From: Minwuiaceae bacterium
GTDB taxonomy: Bacteria; Pseudomonadota; Alphaproteobacteria; Minwuiales; Minwuiaceae
NCBI GenBank assembly: GCA_028278525.1
Contig: JANQEE010000050.1
Span: 1 to 64,000 of the forward strand
Reading direction: 5' to 3'
DNA: 64,000 nucleotides
Positions 32,949-45,703 of the stretch are shown here, piece by piece; the first letter of the stretch is position 1, and every line of letters begins with the position of its first letter. Below the pieces are notes generated by a model that was given only the letters and a program-made list of their open reading frames with translations, had not been told where the DNA came from and did not search any database. Both the position numbers and the translations under genes were made by a program.

Positions 32949-33671
32949 ATGGGCAACGCAACTCGACAAGGGAAAGACCGCGACAGAACGGTAATCGAGG
33001 TCGACGGCCGCGACGTCGCGATGGCGGTGCGGCGGAGCGGACGTGCGCGGCGGGTATCGTTGAAGGTCGACGTTCGGATCGGCGGCGTCGAACTGGTGCT
33101 GCCGAAACGCGCCAGCATGAAAAGCGGCATGGCCTTCGTCCGCGAACAGCGGGAATGGATCGCCGCCCGGCTGTCGGAAATGCCGCCGGTCATCCAATTG
33201 GCGGACGGCGCCGTCCTGCCGCTGCGCGGCGTGACCCACCGCGTCCGACACCGGCCGGACCGGCGTGGCACCGTCTGGATCGAGGGCGGCGAGATCCATG
33301 TCGCGGGCGCGCCGGAGCATCTGCCGCGCCGGCTGACCGACTGGCTGAAGGCTGAGGCGCGCCACGATCTCCGCGCCCGTGCCAACGACTACGCGGCGCA
33401 ATTGGACGTCAGGGTCGGCGGCGTCACCATTCGCGACACCCGGTCCCGGTGGGGCAGTTGCTCCAGTTCCGGGCGGTTGTCCTTTTCCTGGCGGTTGGTG
33501 ATGGCGCCCAACTGGATCCTGGATTACGTCGCCGCCCACGAGGTCTCGCACCTGAAGGAAATGAGCCACAATACCCGGTTCTGGCGCATGGTCGACCAGC
33601 TCTATCCGAACCGGCATCGCGCCGAAGCCTGGCTTCGGGAGCACGGCAACAGATTACAGTCTATCGCTTAA
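32949..33671 (+). CDS. YgjP-like zinc metallopeptidase domain protein (DUF45)
   Basis: 240 residues. The zinc motif is DYVAAHEVSHLKEMSHNTRF (HExxH then a third His), preceded by the family's TRSRWGSCSSSGRLSFSWRL. The N-terminal half (AMAVRRSGRARRVSLKVD) is typical of the SprT-like YgjP group; one member has UTP pyrophosphatase activity, but the substrate here is not known. The ATG at 32949 is chosen; an upstream frame reaches 32871. It converges on the PBP1A gene with a four-base overlap of the ends. Confidence 0.85.
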   Translation: MGNATRQGKDRDRTVIEVDGRDVAMAVRRSGRARRVSLKVDVRIGGVELVLPKRASMKSGMAFVREQREWIAARLSEMPPVIQLADGAVLPLRGVTHRVRHRPDRRGTVWIEGGEIHVAGAPEHLPRRLTDWLKAEARHDLRARANDYAAQLDVRVGGVTIRDTRSRWGSCSSSGRLSFSWRLVMAPNWILDYVAAHEVSHLKEMSHNTRFWRMVDQLYPNRHRAEAWLREHGNRLQSIA

Positions 33672-35671
33672 TTCCCGGCTTCTTCTTCCTCGAATAGCGA
33701 CTCCTGCTCCCGCCTGCGGGTCGCCGGGGTAACCTTGTTCTGGTTGGCGGCGCCGAACCGGTCGACGATACGTTGCCACGCCTCCGACAGGCCGCTGGCG
33801 ATGGCGGGTCCCTGGACGAGCGGCTTGGCGGGACGGCCTTTCAATGCGTCCAGCATGAAGCCACGCCACACCTGCGCCGGCAGGCCGCCGCCGGTGACCC
33901 GCTTCATCGGGCTGCCGTCGTCGTTGCCGACCCAGACGCCGGTCACCAGGTCCGGCGTGTAGCCGACGAACCAGGCGTCGCGGAAATCCTGCGACGTGCC
34001 GGTCTTGCCCGCCGCCGGACGGTCCAGCCGGGCGGTCTTGCCGGTGCCGCTATCCATGACGGCGGTCAACATGCGGTTCATCTCGCGCACCGAGACAGGC
34101 TCGATCACCCGGCCGAGGCCGGAGCCCGAGCGCTTGTACAGAACGTCGCCGGTGCGGTCGCGGATCTCGACCACCGCATAAGGAAACACGCCGCGCCCGC
34201 CATTGGCGAAATGGGCATAGGCCGCCGTCAGTTCGATCAACGAGACTTCCGACGTGCCGAGCGCGATGGAGGGGTGGCTGCGCAGTTGCGACACGATGCC
34301 GAGGCGGTGCGCCGTGTCGATGACCCGGCCGCGGCCGGCCCGTTCCGATACCTGGACCGCGACCGTGTTGATCGACCGCGCCAGCGCGTCCTGCAGGCTG
34401 ACCGGGCCGACATGGCGCTTCGAATAGTTGCGCGGCCGCCAGCCGGCGATATCGACCGGGCGGTCGACCATCATGTCTTCGGGCCGGAGCCCGGCTTCGA
34501 GACCGGCCAGGTAGACGAACGGCTTGAACGCCGAGCCCGGCTGGCGGCGCGCCTGGGTCGCCCGGTTGAACTGCGATTGCCGGTAGTCGCGGCCGCCGAC
34601 CATGGCCTTGACCGCGCCTTCCGGCGACAGCGCGATCAGCGCGCCCTGGGTGGCGCGCACCGTCTTGCCGTCCGTCGCCAGCGCTGTCGACAGGACACGT
34701 TCGCCCAGCCGCTGCAGTCCCGGATCGAGCGTCGTGACGACGATGACGTCGCGGTTGATGTGGCCGAGGAACGCGGTCACTTCCTCCAGCGCCCAATCGG
34801 CGAAATAGCGGACCGAGCGGGCCTTTGGCGCCGTTCGGGCGAGGGCGGCCGGATCGTTTTGCGCCGCCGCCGCCTTCGTGGCGCTGAGCAGCCCGGCATC
34901 GGCCATGTTGGCCAGGACCTGGGTGGCGCGGCGCTGAGCGGCAGCCAGATCGTTGGTGGGCGCGTAACGCGACGGCGCCTTCAAGAGGCCCGCGAGCAGC
35001 GCCGCCTGCTGTAAGGTGACGTCCGCCGCCGGCCGGTTGAAGTAGCGGAGCGCCGCTGCCTCCACCCCGTAGGCGCCGGCGCCCAGATAGACCCGGTTGA
35101 GGTAGAGCGAGAGGATCTGGTCCTTGGTGAAACGGGATTCGAGGTAGAGCGCGAGCAGCAGTTCCTGCACCTTGCGCTTGATCGTCCGCTCCGGCGTCAG
35201 GAACAGGTTTTTCGCCAACTGCTGGGTAATCGTGCTGCCGCCCTGGACGATCCGGCCCGAACGGTAGTTAGCCCACATCGCCCGCACCAGCCCGAGCACA
35301 TCGATCCCGAAATGGCTGTAGAAGCGCCGGTCCTCGGTGGCCAGTACGGCATCGATCAGGTGGTCCGGCAAATCGTTGAGTTGCACGGCCTGACCGTAGA
35401 GGTCGCCGAAATTGGCGATCACGGCGCCGTCGGTGGACATCAGGGTGACCGACGGCGCACGGTCGACCTGACCGACGCTGGAGACATCCGGCAGATCGTA
35501 GGCGTAATAGCCGATGACGACGGCCAGTCCGATGCCGCCCCAGATCAGCAGCGTGCCGCCCCAGTTCACCAGGGTCCCGTAGAACGACCGGCGGCGTGCC
35601 GGCTTCGCCGCCTTGCGTCCGCGCCGCGGCTTGCCCGGCTTCTTACCTCGCTTGGCTTTGCCCGCAGCCAT
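33668..35671 (-). CDS. PBP1A-family bifunctional penicillin-binding protein
   Basis: 667 residues. A basic N-terminus and one membrane helix (LLIWGGIGLAVVIGYYAYDL) precede the glycosyltransferase domain. That domain has its catalytic Glu in AVLATEDRRFYSHFGID and the second motif in GGSTITQQLAKNLFL. The transpeptidase domain has the SxxK serine in RQPGSAFKPFVYLAG (about residue 370), SxN in ARSINTVAVQ and KTG in AGKTGTSQDFRDAWFVG. It polymerises and cross-links peptidoglycan in the periplasm. It is shorter than enteric PBP1A, as is usual in this class. It is the last gene after gyrB on the minus strand. Confidence 0.92.
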   Translation of the reverse strand: MAAGKAKRGKKPGKPRRGRKAAKPARRRSFYGTLVNWGGTLLIWGGIGLAVVIGYYAYDLPDVSSVGQVDRAPSVTLMSTDGAVIANFGDLYGQAVQLNDLPDHLIDAVLATEDRRFYSHFGIDVLGLVRAMWANYRSGRIVQGGSTITQQLAKNLFLTPERTIKRKVQELLLALYLESRFTKDQILSLYLNRVYLGAGAYGVEAAALRYFNRPAADVTLQQAALLAGLLKAPSRYAPTNDLAAAQRRATQVLANMADAGLLSATKAAAAQNDPAALARTAPKARSVRYFADWALEEVTAFLGHINRDVIVVTTLDPGLQRLGERVLSTALATDGKTVRATQGALIALSPEGAVKAMVGGRDYRQSQFNRATQARRQPGSAFKPFVYLAGLEAGLRPEDMMVDRPVDIAGWRPRNYSKRHVGPVSLQDALARSINTVAVQVSERAGRGRVIDTAHRLGIVSQLRSHPSIALGTSEVSLIELTAAYAHFANGGRGVFPYAVVEIRDRTGDVLYKRSGSGLGRVIEPVSVREMNRMLTAVMDSGTGKTARLDRPAAGKTGTSQDFRDAWFVGYTPDLVTGVWVGNDDGSPMKRVTGGGLPAQVWRGFMLDALKGRPAKPLVQGPAIASGLSEAWQRIVDRFGAANQNKVTPATRRREQESLFEEEEAGN

Positions 35672-35683
35672 GGTGCTGTCCGC

Positions 35684-38152
<2,469 letters not shown>

Positions 38153-39286
38153 TTACGCGGCGGACAACGTGCCGTCCTTGACCGCAAAAAACTGCGCCCG
38201 CCCATCCAGGCCGTCGAACAGCATCCGGTCGGTGCCGGTCAGCCAGGCCTGGGCGCCGAGAGCGCAGATCTCGTCGTACAGGGCTGCCCGGCGTTCCGCA
38301 TCCAGATGGGCGGATACTTCGTCCAGCAGCAAAAGCGGGGCGGCGCCGCGTTCCGCCGCGCCCAAGCGGGCCGTCGCCAGCACCAGGGCGATCAGCAGCG
38401 CCTTCTGCTCGCCCGTCGAGCACTGCGCCGCCGGCACGTCCTTGTCGCGATGACGGACCTTAAGGTCCGACCGGTGCGGCCCGACGCCCGTGCCGCCGGC
38501 TTCCGCATCCCGGCCGCGCCCCGCTTCCAACGCTTCGCGAAAGCGGTCTTCGGCGGCGAGCGCCGGCATGTCGTCCAACCAGGCCTCGACGGCGCCGTCG
38601 ATCGCGACGGCAGGCACCGGGAAGGGACCGAAGGATTGGCCGACCGCGCTGCTTAGGCGGCCGACCCAGTGCCGCCGCGCCGCCGCCAGGGCGACGCCGT
38701 GGCCCGCCAATTCGTCCTCCAGGGCACCGAGCCAGCTTGGGTCCCGGCGGCCTTCCTTGAGTAGGCGATTACGCTCCCGCATGGCCTTTTCGTAGGCCGA
38801 GACGCGGCGCGCATGTTCCGGCTCGAACCCGAACACGATGCGGTCGAGAAACCGTCGCCGGCCGGACGCGCCTTCCATGAACAGCCGGTCCATCTGCGGC
38901 GTCAGCCAGGTCATGGTCAAGAGGCCGGCCAGCGCGGCGGGGCCCGCCGCGGTCCGCCCATCGACCCGGACGACGCGCCGCTCCGACACGGCGTCCGCCG
39001 GTCCGGTGCCGGCCGATAGCGTCAGCCCCGTCCCGACCTCCACCTCGCCTGCCGGATTGCAGATCCGCGCCGCGACGGCCCACGGGGCGTTCCCACCCTG
39101 CCGCGTCGCCTCGCCCAAACGGGCCTGGCGTAAACCGCGCCCGGGGCTTAGGAAGGACACCGCTTCCAGCAGGTTGGTCTTGCCGGCGCCGTTCGGCCCG
39201 GTCAGTACGACGGGTCCGCCGTCGACATCGAGCCTGAGGCGCGGATAGCTGCGGAACTCGGTCAGCATCAGCCGCGTAACCGCCAT
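38153..39286 (-). CDS. recF: DNA replication and repair protein RecF
   Basis: 377 residues. Walker A is GPNGAGKTNLLEAVSFLSPG (from about residue 31). The ABC signature region is QCSTGEQKALLIALVLA and Walker B is LLLLDEVSAHLDAERR. Near the start is LTEFRSYPRLRLDV. It loads RecA at gaps through RecOR. It lies 62 bases after dnaN. Confidence 0.95.
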   Translation of the reverse strand: MAVTRLMLTEFRSYPRLRLDVDGGPVVLTGPNGAGKTNLLEAVSFLSPGRGLRQARLGEATRQGGNAPWAVAARICNPAGEVEVGTGLTLSAGTGPADAVSERRVVRVDGRTAAGPAALAGLLTMTWLTPQMDRLFMEGASGRRRFLDRIVFGFEPEHARRVSAYEKAMRERNRLLKEGRRDPSWLGALEDELAGHGVALAAARRHWVGRLSSAVGQSFGPFPVPAVAIDGAVEAWLDDMPALAAEDRFREALEAGRGRDAEAGGTGVGPHRSDLKVRHRDKDVPAAQCSTGEQKALLIALVLATARLGAAERGAAPLLLLDEVSAHLDAERRAALYDEICALGAQAWLTGTDRMLFDGLDGRAQFFAVKDGTLSAA

Positions 39287-39348
39287 CGTCCGGCGAAGAG
39301 TGCTGGCGCTGACGGCTGCCTGCGCGCAGGAATTCAGAACGGTTCTCC

Positions 39349-40467
39349 TTACACCCGCATCGGCATCAGAACGTAGAGCGCGCCGTCGTCGCTGCCGTCG
39401 CGCACCAGCGTCGGCGACGCGGCGTCGGCCAGCACGAACAGAGCGTTGTCGCCGGCAACCTGCTGGGTGATGTCCAGCAGGTAACGGGAGTTGAAGCCGA
39501 TTTCCATCTTCTCCGAGTCGTAGGTAACGCTCAGCTCTTCGGTGGCGGTGCCGTTTTCCGGGCTGTTCGCCGACAGGACCGCGCGGTCCTTGTCGAGCGA
39601 CAGTTTCACGGCGCGGGATTTTTCGGTGGAGATTGTCGAAACGCGGTCGACCGCATCGGAGAACACCTTGGCATCGACTTCCAGTTGCTTGTCGTTGCCA
39701 ACCGGTACCACGCGCTCGTAATCGGGGAATGTGCCGTCGATTAGCTTCGACGTCAGCACCGTTTCGCCGAACGAAAAGCGGATCTTTGTATCGCTCAGCG
39801 CGACCGTCACGTTGCCGTCCAGATCCTCGATCAGCTTCCTCAACTCCGCCACCGCCTTGCGCGGCACGATGATACCGGGCATGCCGGCGGCGCCGTCAGG
39901 CAGCGCCATTTCCACCCGGGCCAGACGGTGGCCGTCGGTCGCCACGCCGCGCAGCTTTGGCGCGTTGTCGGTCTCCGCGGCATGCAGGTAGATGCCGTTC
40001 AGGTAATAGCGGGTCTCTTCGGTCGAAATCGCAAACCGGGTCTTGTCGATCAGGCGGCAGAGGTCCGCCGCCGAAAGTTCGAACCGGTGCGGCAGGTCGC
40101 CTTCCGCCATCACCGGGAAATCTTCCCTGGGCAGGCAGGACAAGGCGAATTCGGACCGGCCGGCGCGCAAGGTGAGACGGCTGTCTTCGCCGGTGAAGGT
40201 CAACTCCACCTGGGCACCGTCGGGCAACTTGCGAACGATATCGTAGAGGGTGTGCGCCGGCGCCGTGGTGGCCCCGGGGGTCGCCACATCCGCGCCGATC
40301 CCTTCGACGATGGCAATGTCCAGGTCCGTCGCCGTCAGGGCGACGCCGGTGGCCGACGCATCGATTTGTACGTTCGACAGAATCGGAATCGTATTTCGCC
40401 GCTCCACCACGCTTTGGACGTGATTCAACGACGCCAAAAGGGCGGCTCTTTCAATGGTAAATTTCAT
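39349..40467 (-). CDS. dnaN: DNA polymerase III subunit beta (sliding clamp)
   Basis: 372 residues, normal length for the family. It starts MKFTIERAALLASLNHVQSV and contains the three repeated clamp domains: ILSNVQIDASATGVALTATD, ATDGHRLARVEMALP and the C-terminal SPTLVRDGSDDGALYVLMPM. It forms the ring that tethers polymerase III. The gene lies 289 bases downstream of dnaA and probably has its own promoter there. Confidence 0.97.
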   Translation of the reverse strand: MKFTIERAALLASLNHVQSVVERRNTIPILSNVQIDASATGVALTATDLDIAIVEGIGADVATPGATTAPAHTLYDIVRKLPDGAQVELTFTGEDSRLTLRAGRSEFALSCLPREDFPVMAEGDLPHRFELSAADLCRLIDKTRFAISTEETRYYLNGIYLHAAETDNAPKLRGVATDGHRLARVEMALPDGAAGMPGIIVPRKAVAELRKLIEDLDGNVTVALSDTKIRFSFGETVLTSKLIDGTFPDYERVVPVGNDKQLEVDAKVFSDAVDRVSTISTEKSRAVKLSLDKDRAVLSANSPENGTATEELSVTYDSEKMEIGFNSRYLLDITQQVAGDNALFVLADAASPTLVRDGSDDGALYVLMPMRV

Positions 40468-40756
40468 TGGTGCATTCTGGTCGCAATGGCAAAATCATCA
40501 GAGTTTACACGGGCCGATTTGCGAGCGTGCGAGGTACCGTGAAGCACCCGATGTTGCGGCACACGACCGTTCGATCCGCCCTTCCCGCGCCGGGTTCGAA
40601 GCCAAGCCCCGAAACGTGCGTAAAAGGGCGTTTCTTATAGCACGAATTGTTTGAATCTACGAGTTTTTCCGGCTTCCGCGCGGAACCGCCGAGGGCCCCG
40701 GCCAGCCTGGCCGGCCGGGACCTCTCCAGGGCCGATTCCCGCCTGCCGGAGGGGCG

Positions 40757-42184
40757 TCAGCTTTCCAGCAGACGCCGCAGCAGATCGATGTCTTCGGCGA
40801 AGCCGGAGTCTGTTTCGCGCAACTCCTCGACCCGCTTGACCGCGTGCATGACGGTGGTGTGGTCGCGGCCACCGAACTTGCGGCCGATCTCCGGCAGGCT
40901 GCGCGAGGTGAGCTGCTTGGCCAGATACATCGCCACCTGGCGGGGCCGGGCAACGGCCCGGGCGCGGCGCGCCGAGTGCATGTCCGACAGGCGAATGTTG
41001 TAGTGCGCCGCCACCCGCTTCTGGATCTCTTCGATGGTCACGCGCCGGTCGTTGGCGCGCAAGAGATCCTGCAAGACCTCCTGCGTGGTCTCCAGCGTGA
41101 TCGGGCGGCCGACCAGGTTGTGGTAGGCCAGCACCCGATTGAGCGCGCCTTCCAGCTCCCGCACGTTGGACGTGATGCGGTGCGCCAGGAATTCGAGCAC
41201 CCGCCGTGGCACCCGGTCCGCGCCCGAGGTTTCCGCCTTGGTCTGCAAAATGCCGAGGCGCAGTTCGTAATCGGTCGGGTGCAGGTCAGCGACCAGGCCC
41301 CAGCCGAGTCGCGAACGAATCCGCTCTTCTATGCCATCGAGGTCGGACGGTGACCGATCGGCGGAGATCACGATCTGGCGGTTCTGATCGACCAGGGCGT
41401 TGAAGGTGTGGAAAAATTCCTCCTGCGTGGAGTCTTTTCCGGCAATGAACTGAACGTCGTCGATCAACAGCACGTCGACCGAGCGGAAGCGCTGCTTGAA
41501 CGCCATGGTGTCCTTGAAGCGGACCGCGCGGACGAACTGATACATAAATTTCTCGGCCGACATGTAGACGACCTTGCGGTCCGGGTTGCGGCCGCGCAGG
41601 TGCCAGGCGATGGCGTGCATCAGGTGCGTTTTACCGAGTCCGACTCCGCCGTAGAGGAACAGCGGGTTGAACGACACCCGGTCGGATTCCGCCACCCGGC
41701 GGGCCGCGGCGTAGGCCAGTTCGTTCGGCTTGCCGACAACGAAGTCGTCGAACGTGAAGCGGGAGTCGAGCGGCGCGGAGATATCGAGCAGCGGCTCGTC
41801 GTCCTCCTGACGTCGGTCTTTCGGCTCGGCCGGTTTCGCCTTGGCGTCCTCGGCCGGCGGCTCACGACGGCCGGCGTCGGCTCCGGGCCGCATGCCGGCG
41901 AGTGGCCGGTCGGTCGCGCGCACCACGATATCGACACGGCGCGCCTTCGGGCATTCGGCCAGCCAGAGCTCGCGAATACGGTCGTAGTAGTGGTTGACCA
42001 CCCAGTCGCGCATGAAGCGCGTCGGCACGGTGATCAGCGTGCGCTCGCCACTTACCGATGCCAGGTTGAGCGGCTTGAGCCAGGAGTTGAACGTCGCGTC
42101 GCCGAATTCGGCCCGCAGACGCCCCCTGACACGGCTCCAGTTATCCATGAATTCAGCCTGCTCAGGCTGCGCGCCGATGCTCAT
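40757..42184 (-). CDS. dnaA: chromosomal replication initiator DnaA
   Basis: 475 residues. Domain I (about 10-90) binds helicase and DiaA-type partners. A Pro/Glu/Arg-rich linker spans about 95-130. Domain III has Walker [16 protein letters not shown] and Walker [16 protein letters not shown]. The DNA-binding domain IV ends in [20 protein letters not shown] and [17 protein letters not shown]. It melts oriC. The upstream 596 bases hold no clear DnaA boxes, so oriC may not be here. Confidence 0.98.
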   Translation of the reverse strand: MSIGAQPEQAEFMDNWSRVRGRLRAEFGDATFNSWLKPLNLASVSGERTLITVPTRFMRDWVVNHYYDRIRELWLAECPKARRVDIVVRATDRPLAGMRPGADAGRREPPAEDAKAKPAEPKDRRQEDDEPLLDISAPLDSRFTFDDFVVGKPNELAYAAARRVAESDRVSFNPLFLYGGVGLGKTHLMHAIAWHLRGRNPDRKVVYMSAEKFMYQFVRAVRFKDTMAFKQRFRSVDVLLIDDVQFIAGKDSTQEEFFHTFNALVDQNRQIVISADRSPSDLDGIEERIRSRLGWGLVADLHPTDYELRLGILQTKAETSGADRVPRRVLEFLAHRITSNVRELEGALNRVLAYHNLVGRPITLETTQEVLQDLLRANDRRVTIEEIQKRVAAHYNIRLSDMHSARRARAVARPRQVAMYLAKQLTSRSLPEIGRKFGGRDHTTVMHAVKRVEELRETDSGFAEDIDLLRRLLES

Positions 42185-42780
42185 CCGCCGCGCCTCCTCC
42201 GGGCCGCCGGAGGCGCCCCTTCGACTGAAATGTCCTGCGATCCGTCCGCGCCCTCAACCCCACGTACGACGATCAATTCTTTTTGGTTCGAGCCAAAATA
42301 ATCTGGCCGGAAACCGACGTCTGCCGCGTCGGCTTCGAAATCCTGCATTTCAACAAGCCCCCAGCTTGATTCTGCTTTTAGTCGGCAACCAAAGAGTCAG
42401 GGCAACGTTTTCCCGACTCTTTTAAGTAAAACAGTCAGTATTCAACCCACGCTACAGCGTCGCTTCCAACCAATCCGCAAGCAGGCAAAGACTTCCCCAC
42501 GCGATTTTATATAAATCGCCCCTGAACTCGTCTGGATTGCTGTATGAGGACTTAAATGAAGCCCCGCCGGTCACGCGAGATGTAAGACTACCGTCACGGC
42601 AGGTTCATGACAATAGGATCGAATGAAGAACACTTAAATATTTTCGATTTCGGCTCTGTGACGCGGAATTTTGCAAGCGCCCGAACGCTGTCGTTGGTAC
42701 GTCCAGCGTATCAATATGCACTCAGTGCGGCGCCGAAACACAGACGCGCGAACACTGGAAAAGTCCCAAAAAAACTTAAA
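42185..42780. other. gap: dnaA upstream region
   Basis: This 596-base, relatively AT-rich region lies between dnaA and the 3' end of rpsT, both minus. It should contain the dnaA promoter and leader. I found no good match to the DnaA box TTATCCACA on either strand; the nearest sequences are poor (TTCCCCACG near 42493). One hairpin at 42391-42423 is described separately. Plus-strand open frames here have no protein character. Confidence 0.5.
42391..42423. promoter_or_regulatory. AAAGAGTC hairpin in the dnaA leader
   Basis: AAAGAGTC-A-GGG at 42391-42402 pairs with CCCGACTCTTT at 42412-42422, with one bulged A and a short AT-rich loop. Both ends carry A/T runs, so it can act as a terminator in either direction: for rpsT transcripts on the minus strand, or as an attenuator 200 bases upstream of dnaA. 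Confidence 0.5.
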
Positions 42781-43056
42781 TCAGGCCGACGGGGCGGCAA
42801 CCGCCTTGACGCGCGCATTCAACCGCGAGACGGTCCGCGACGCGGTATTGCGCTTGATCACGCCCTTGACGACGCCCCGGTCGATTTCGGCCTGCGCGTC
42901 CCGCAAGGCAGCACGCGCTGCGGTGGCATCGCCGCCGGCAACCGCCTCGTCGATTTTCTTGATAAAGGTCCGAATGCGGCTGCGCCGGGCCTTGTTCAGC
43001 TCCGTCCGGACTTCGGTCTGCCGGATCCGCTTCTGTGCCGATTTCGAGTGTGCCAT
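42781..43056 (-). CDS. rpsT: 30S ribosomal protein S20
   Basis: 91 residues, very basic and helical. It begins [20 protein letters not shown] and has [19 protein letters not shown] and [20 protein letters not shown], the usual S20 order. It binds 16S rRNA early in 30S assembly. Placement next to dnaA is common in alphaproteobacteria. Confidence 0.97.
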   Translation of the reverse strand: MAHSKSAQKRIRQTEVRTELNKARRSRIRTFIKKIDEAVAGGDATAARAALRDAQAEIDRGVVKGVIKRNTASRTVSRLNARVKAVAAPSA

Positions 43057-43101
43057 AGTGGTTAGCCGATCTGCCTAAATACAAGCAACCGCGGGCTTAT
43101 A

Positions 43102-43121
43102 ACGGGGCGCCTCCGCCCCGT
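43102..43121 (-). terminator. hairpin between enoyl-CoA hydratase and rpsT
   Basis: A perfect 8-bp stem ACGGGGCG / CGCCCCGT with loop CCTC lies 29 bases after the stop of the enoyl-CoA hydratase gene and 45 bases before rpsT. On the minus strand TTATAA follows, a weak U tract, so it may be a terminator that insulates rpsT. Confidence 0.5.
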
Positions 43122-43150
43122 CAAGCTTGGCGGACGCCCTTAATCCGCCA

Positions 43151-43927
43151 TTACCGGTTGCCGAATTGCGGCTTCCGCTTCTCAACGAAGGCGGCCATGC
43201 CTTCCTGCTTGTCCTCGGTGGCGAAATTGGCATGGAAAATGCGCCGCTCAAACATCACGCCCTCACGGAGCGTGGTCTCGTAGGCCTTGTTGACGGCCTC
43301 TTTGGCCATCATTACCGACGGACGCGACAGCTCGGCGATACGGTCGGCAACCTTAACCGCCTCGTCGACCAGCTCATCGGCCGGCACGACACGGCTGACC
43401 AGACCCGACCGTTCGGCTTCCTCCGCATCCATCATCCGCGCGGTCAGGACCATTTCCATCGCCTTCGACTTGCCGACGAACCGGGTCAGGCGCTGGGTGC
43501 CGCCGGCCCCCGGCATGACGCCCAGATTGATCTCCGGCTGGCCGAATTTGGCGTTGTCGCCGGCCAGGATGAAATCGCACATCATCGCCAGTTCGCAGCC
43601 CCCGCCGAGGGCATAGCCGGCCACCGCCGCGATCACCGGCTTGCGGCAGGTGGTCACCCGCTCCCAGTTGCGGGTGATGAAATCCTCCATATAGACGTCG
43701 ATGAAGGATTTGGACTGCATCTCCTTGATGTCGGCGCCGGCGGCGAACGCCTTGTTGCTGCCGGTAATGACCATGGCGCCGATCGCCGGATCGGCTTCAA
43801 AGGTGTCCAGGGCATGGGACAGTTCGTCGACCAGGGTCGAATTCAGGGCGTTCAGCGCGTCCGGCCGATTGAGCGTAATCAACCCAACGCCGCCGCGGGT
43901 TTCCACGATGATGCATTCGTAGGCCAT
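43151..43927 (-). CDS. enoyl-CoA hydratase
   Basis: 258 residues, crotonase fold. Oxyanion-hole segments are [15 protein letters not shown] and [16 protein letters not shown]. The catalytic glutamates are in [20 protein letters not shown], with the second Glu of short-chain hydratases before [10 protein letters not shown]. It hydrates trans-2-enoyl-CoA in fatty acid beta-oxidation. Its position between rpsT and mutM is conserved in many alphaproteobacteria. Confidence 0.93.
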   Translation of the reverse strand: MAYECIIVETRGGVGLITLNRPDALNALNSTLVDELSHALDTFEADPAIGAMVITGSNKAFAAGADIKEMQSKSFIDVYMEDFITRNWERVTTCRKPVIAAVAGYALGGGCELAMMCDFILAGDNAKFGQPEINLGVMPGAGGTQRLTRFVGKSKAMEMVLTARMMDAEEAERSGLVSRVVPADELVDEAVKVADRIAELSRPSVMMAKEAVNKAYETTLREGVMFERRIFHANFATEDKQEGMAAFVEKRKPQFGNR

Positions 43928-44024
43928 AGATCTCTCCTGTAAAGGGCGATGGGCTCAACCGGCGGCCCGACTGTTTACGCGAACGCTTAATCCAAAACAA
44001 CCGGCCGGAAACAACAGGCAGCCG

Positions 44025-44855
44025 TCACCGCTGACAGGCCGGGCAATAGAAGGTGGACCGGCCGGACTGCACAAGGCGGCGCACCGTGCCGCCGCAGCCA
44101 TCGGTCAGGCAGGGCTCCCCCTCGCGGTCGTAAACAGCGAAGCGGTGCTGGAAATAGCCGAGTTCGCCATCCGCCTGAACATAGTCGCGCAGGCTGGACC
44201 CGCCGGACTCGATCGCCTCGGTCAGGACGTCGCGGATCGCCGGCGCCAGACGCTCGGCGCGTTTGCCGGCGACGCTGCGCGCCAGACGCCGGGGCGAGAT
44301 ATGCGCCCGCCACAACGCCTCGCAGACGTAGATGTTGCCGAGCCCGGCGACCAGACGCTGATCCAGCAAGGCTGCTTTGATCGGCGTTGCCTTGCCGGCC
44401 AGCATTTTCGACAGCATCGGACCGTTGAACTGGTTGCCAAGCGGTTCCGGGCCCAGGTCTTTGAGGCGCGGGTGGCCGTCAAGGCCACCGGGTTCGATCA
44501 GATCCATGAAACCGAAGCGGCGCGGGTCGCAGAACGTCACTACCGTGCCGTCGTCGGTTTCGAAAATCACGTGGTCGTGCGGACCGGGTTCCGGCGCCGG
44601 CGCCGTTTGCACGAACATCCGGCCGGACATGCCGAGATGGCCGAGCAGGACGTTGCCGTCGTCCAGATCGAACAGCATGTATTTGGCGCGGCGGTGCAGA
44701 CGGTCGACGCGGCGGCCCGACAGACGCTCCGCGAAATTCGGCGGAAACGGAAACCTGAGGTCCGGCCGACGCTGATCGACCCGGCTGAGCACGCGGCCTT
44801 CGAGCTTGGCGGCGAGGCCGCGGCAAACGGTTTCGACTTCGGGGAGTTCGGGCAT
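44025..44855 (-). CDS. mutM: formamidopyrimidine-DNA glycosylase
   Basis: 276 residues. It starts [20 protein letters not shown], with Pro2 as catalytic nucleophile and Glu3. The zinc finger closes the protein: [20 protein letters not shown] then YCPACQR. Other marks are [12 protein letters not shown] and [16 protein letters not shown]. It removes 8-oxoguanine and cuts the strand. It is divergent from ubiE with 65 bases between. Confidence 0.97.
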   Translation of the reverse strand: MPELPEVETVCRGLAAKLEGRVLSRVDQRRPDLRFPFPPNFAERLSGRRVDRLHRRAKYMLFDLDDGNVLLGHLGMSGRMFVQTAPAPEPGPHDHVIFETDDGTVVTFCDPRRFGFMDLIEPGGLDGHPRLKDLGPEPLGNQFNGPMLSKMLAGKATPIKAALLDQRLVAGLGNIYVCEALWRAHISPRRLARSVAGKRAERLAPAIRDVLTEAIESGGSSLRDYVQADGELGYFQHRFAVYDREGEPCLTDGCGGTVRRLVQSGRSTFYCPACQR

Positions 44856-44920
44856 GGGTTACTGGTCCGTCCGGGCAGCGCACTGTAGCGTGGTTTGGGG
44901 GCTTAGGCTATGGTCCCGCC

Positions 44921-45691
44921 ATGATCGAAAAGCCGCCCGGCGACACCCCCGAAGACACCGTGGATTTCGGTTTTAGGGAGGTTCCAACGCACGAAAAAGC
45001 GCCGCTGGTGCGCGGCATTTTCGACAGCGTGGCCAGCCGTTACGACCTGATGAACGACCTGATGTCGCTGGGCGTCCACCGCCTGTGGAAGGCGGCGATG
45101 GTCGACTGGCTGAGACCGCGCGCCGGCCAGAATATCCTGGACGTGGCGGGCGGCACCGGCGACATCGCAATGCGCATCGTCGAACGGACCGACAGGGCGG
45201 CGCGCGTTACCGTCTGCGATATCAACCAATCGATGCTGGAGGTCGGACGCGGCCGGCTGATCGACCGCGGCGTCCTGACCGGCGTGGAATGGCTGGCCGG
45301 CGACGCCGAAAAGCTGCCGGTCGGCGACATGACGATGGATGCCTACACCATCGCTTTCGGGATTCGCAATGTAACGGACATCGCGGTCGCTTTGCGGGAG
45401 GCGCGGCGCGTGCTGAAACCGGGCGGGCGGTTCCTCTGCCTGGAATTCAGCCATATTGCGCTTCCCGGCCTGGCGGACCTGTACGACGCCTATTCCTTCA
45501 AGGTGCTGCCGGAGATCGGCGCGCGGGTGGCCGGCGACCGCGCGGCCTACGAATACCTTGCCGAGAGCATTCGCCGGTTCCCGGACCAGCAGACCTTTGC
45601 CGGCATGATCGCCGATGCCGGACTCGGCCAGGTCAAGGTGCGCGACCTGTCCGGCGGCGTCGCGGCATTGCATTCCGCCTGGCGCATCTGA
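44921..45691 (+). CDS. ubiE: demethylmenaquinone/ubiquinone methyltransferase
   Basis: 256 residues. Family motifs are [17 protein letters not shown], the S-adenosylmethionine site [16 protein letters not shown], and [19 protein letters not shown]. It methylates the ubiquinone (and menaquinone) ring at the cytoplasmic side of the membrane. It is first in the plus-strand run ubiE-ubiB-coaBC-dut. Confidence 0.97.
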   Translation: MIEKPPGDTPEDTVDFGFREVPTHEKAPLVRGIFDSVASRYDLMNDLMSLGVHRLWKAAMVDWLRPRAGQNILDVAGGTGDIAMRIVERTDRAARVTVCDINQSMLEVGRGRLIDRGVLTGVEWLAGDAEKLPVGDMTMDAYTIAFGIRNVTDIAVALREARRVLKPGGRFLCLEFSHIALPGLADLYDAYSFKVLPEIGARVAGDRAAYEYLAESIRRFPDQQTFAGMIADAGLGQVKVRDLSGGVAALHSAWRI

Positions 45692-45703
45692 GCCGCCCGT
45701 TCC

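Noticed and set aside
40680-40720. rho-independent terminator after dnaA
   Set aside because: There is a GC-rich hairpin-like run, but with no U tract, and the pairing is imperfect, so it was left out.
42185-42780. oriC with an array of DnaA boxes
   Set aside because: No acceptable DnaA box was found by eye on either strand, so an origin is not annotated.
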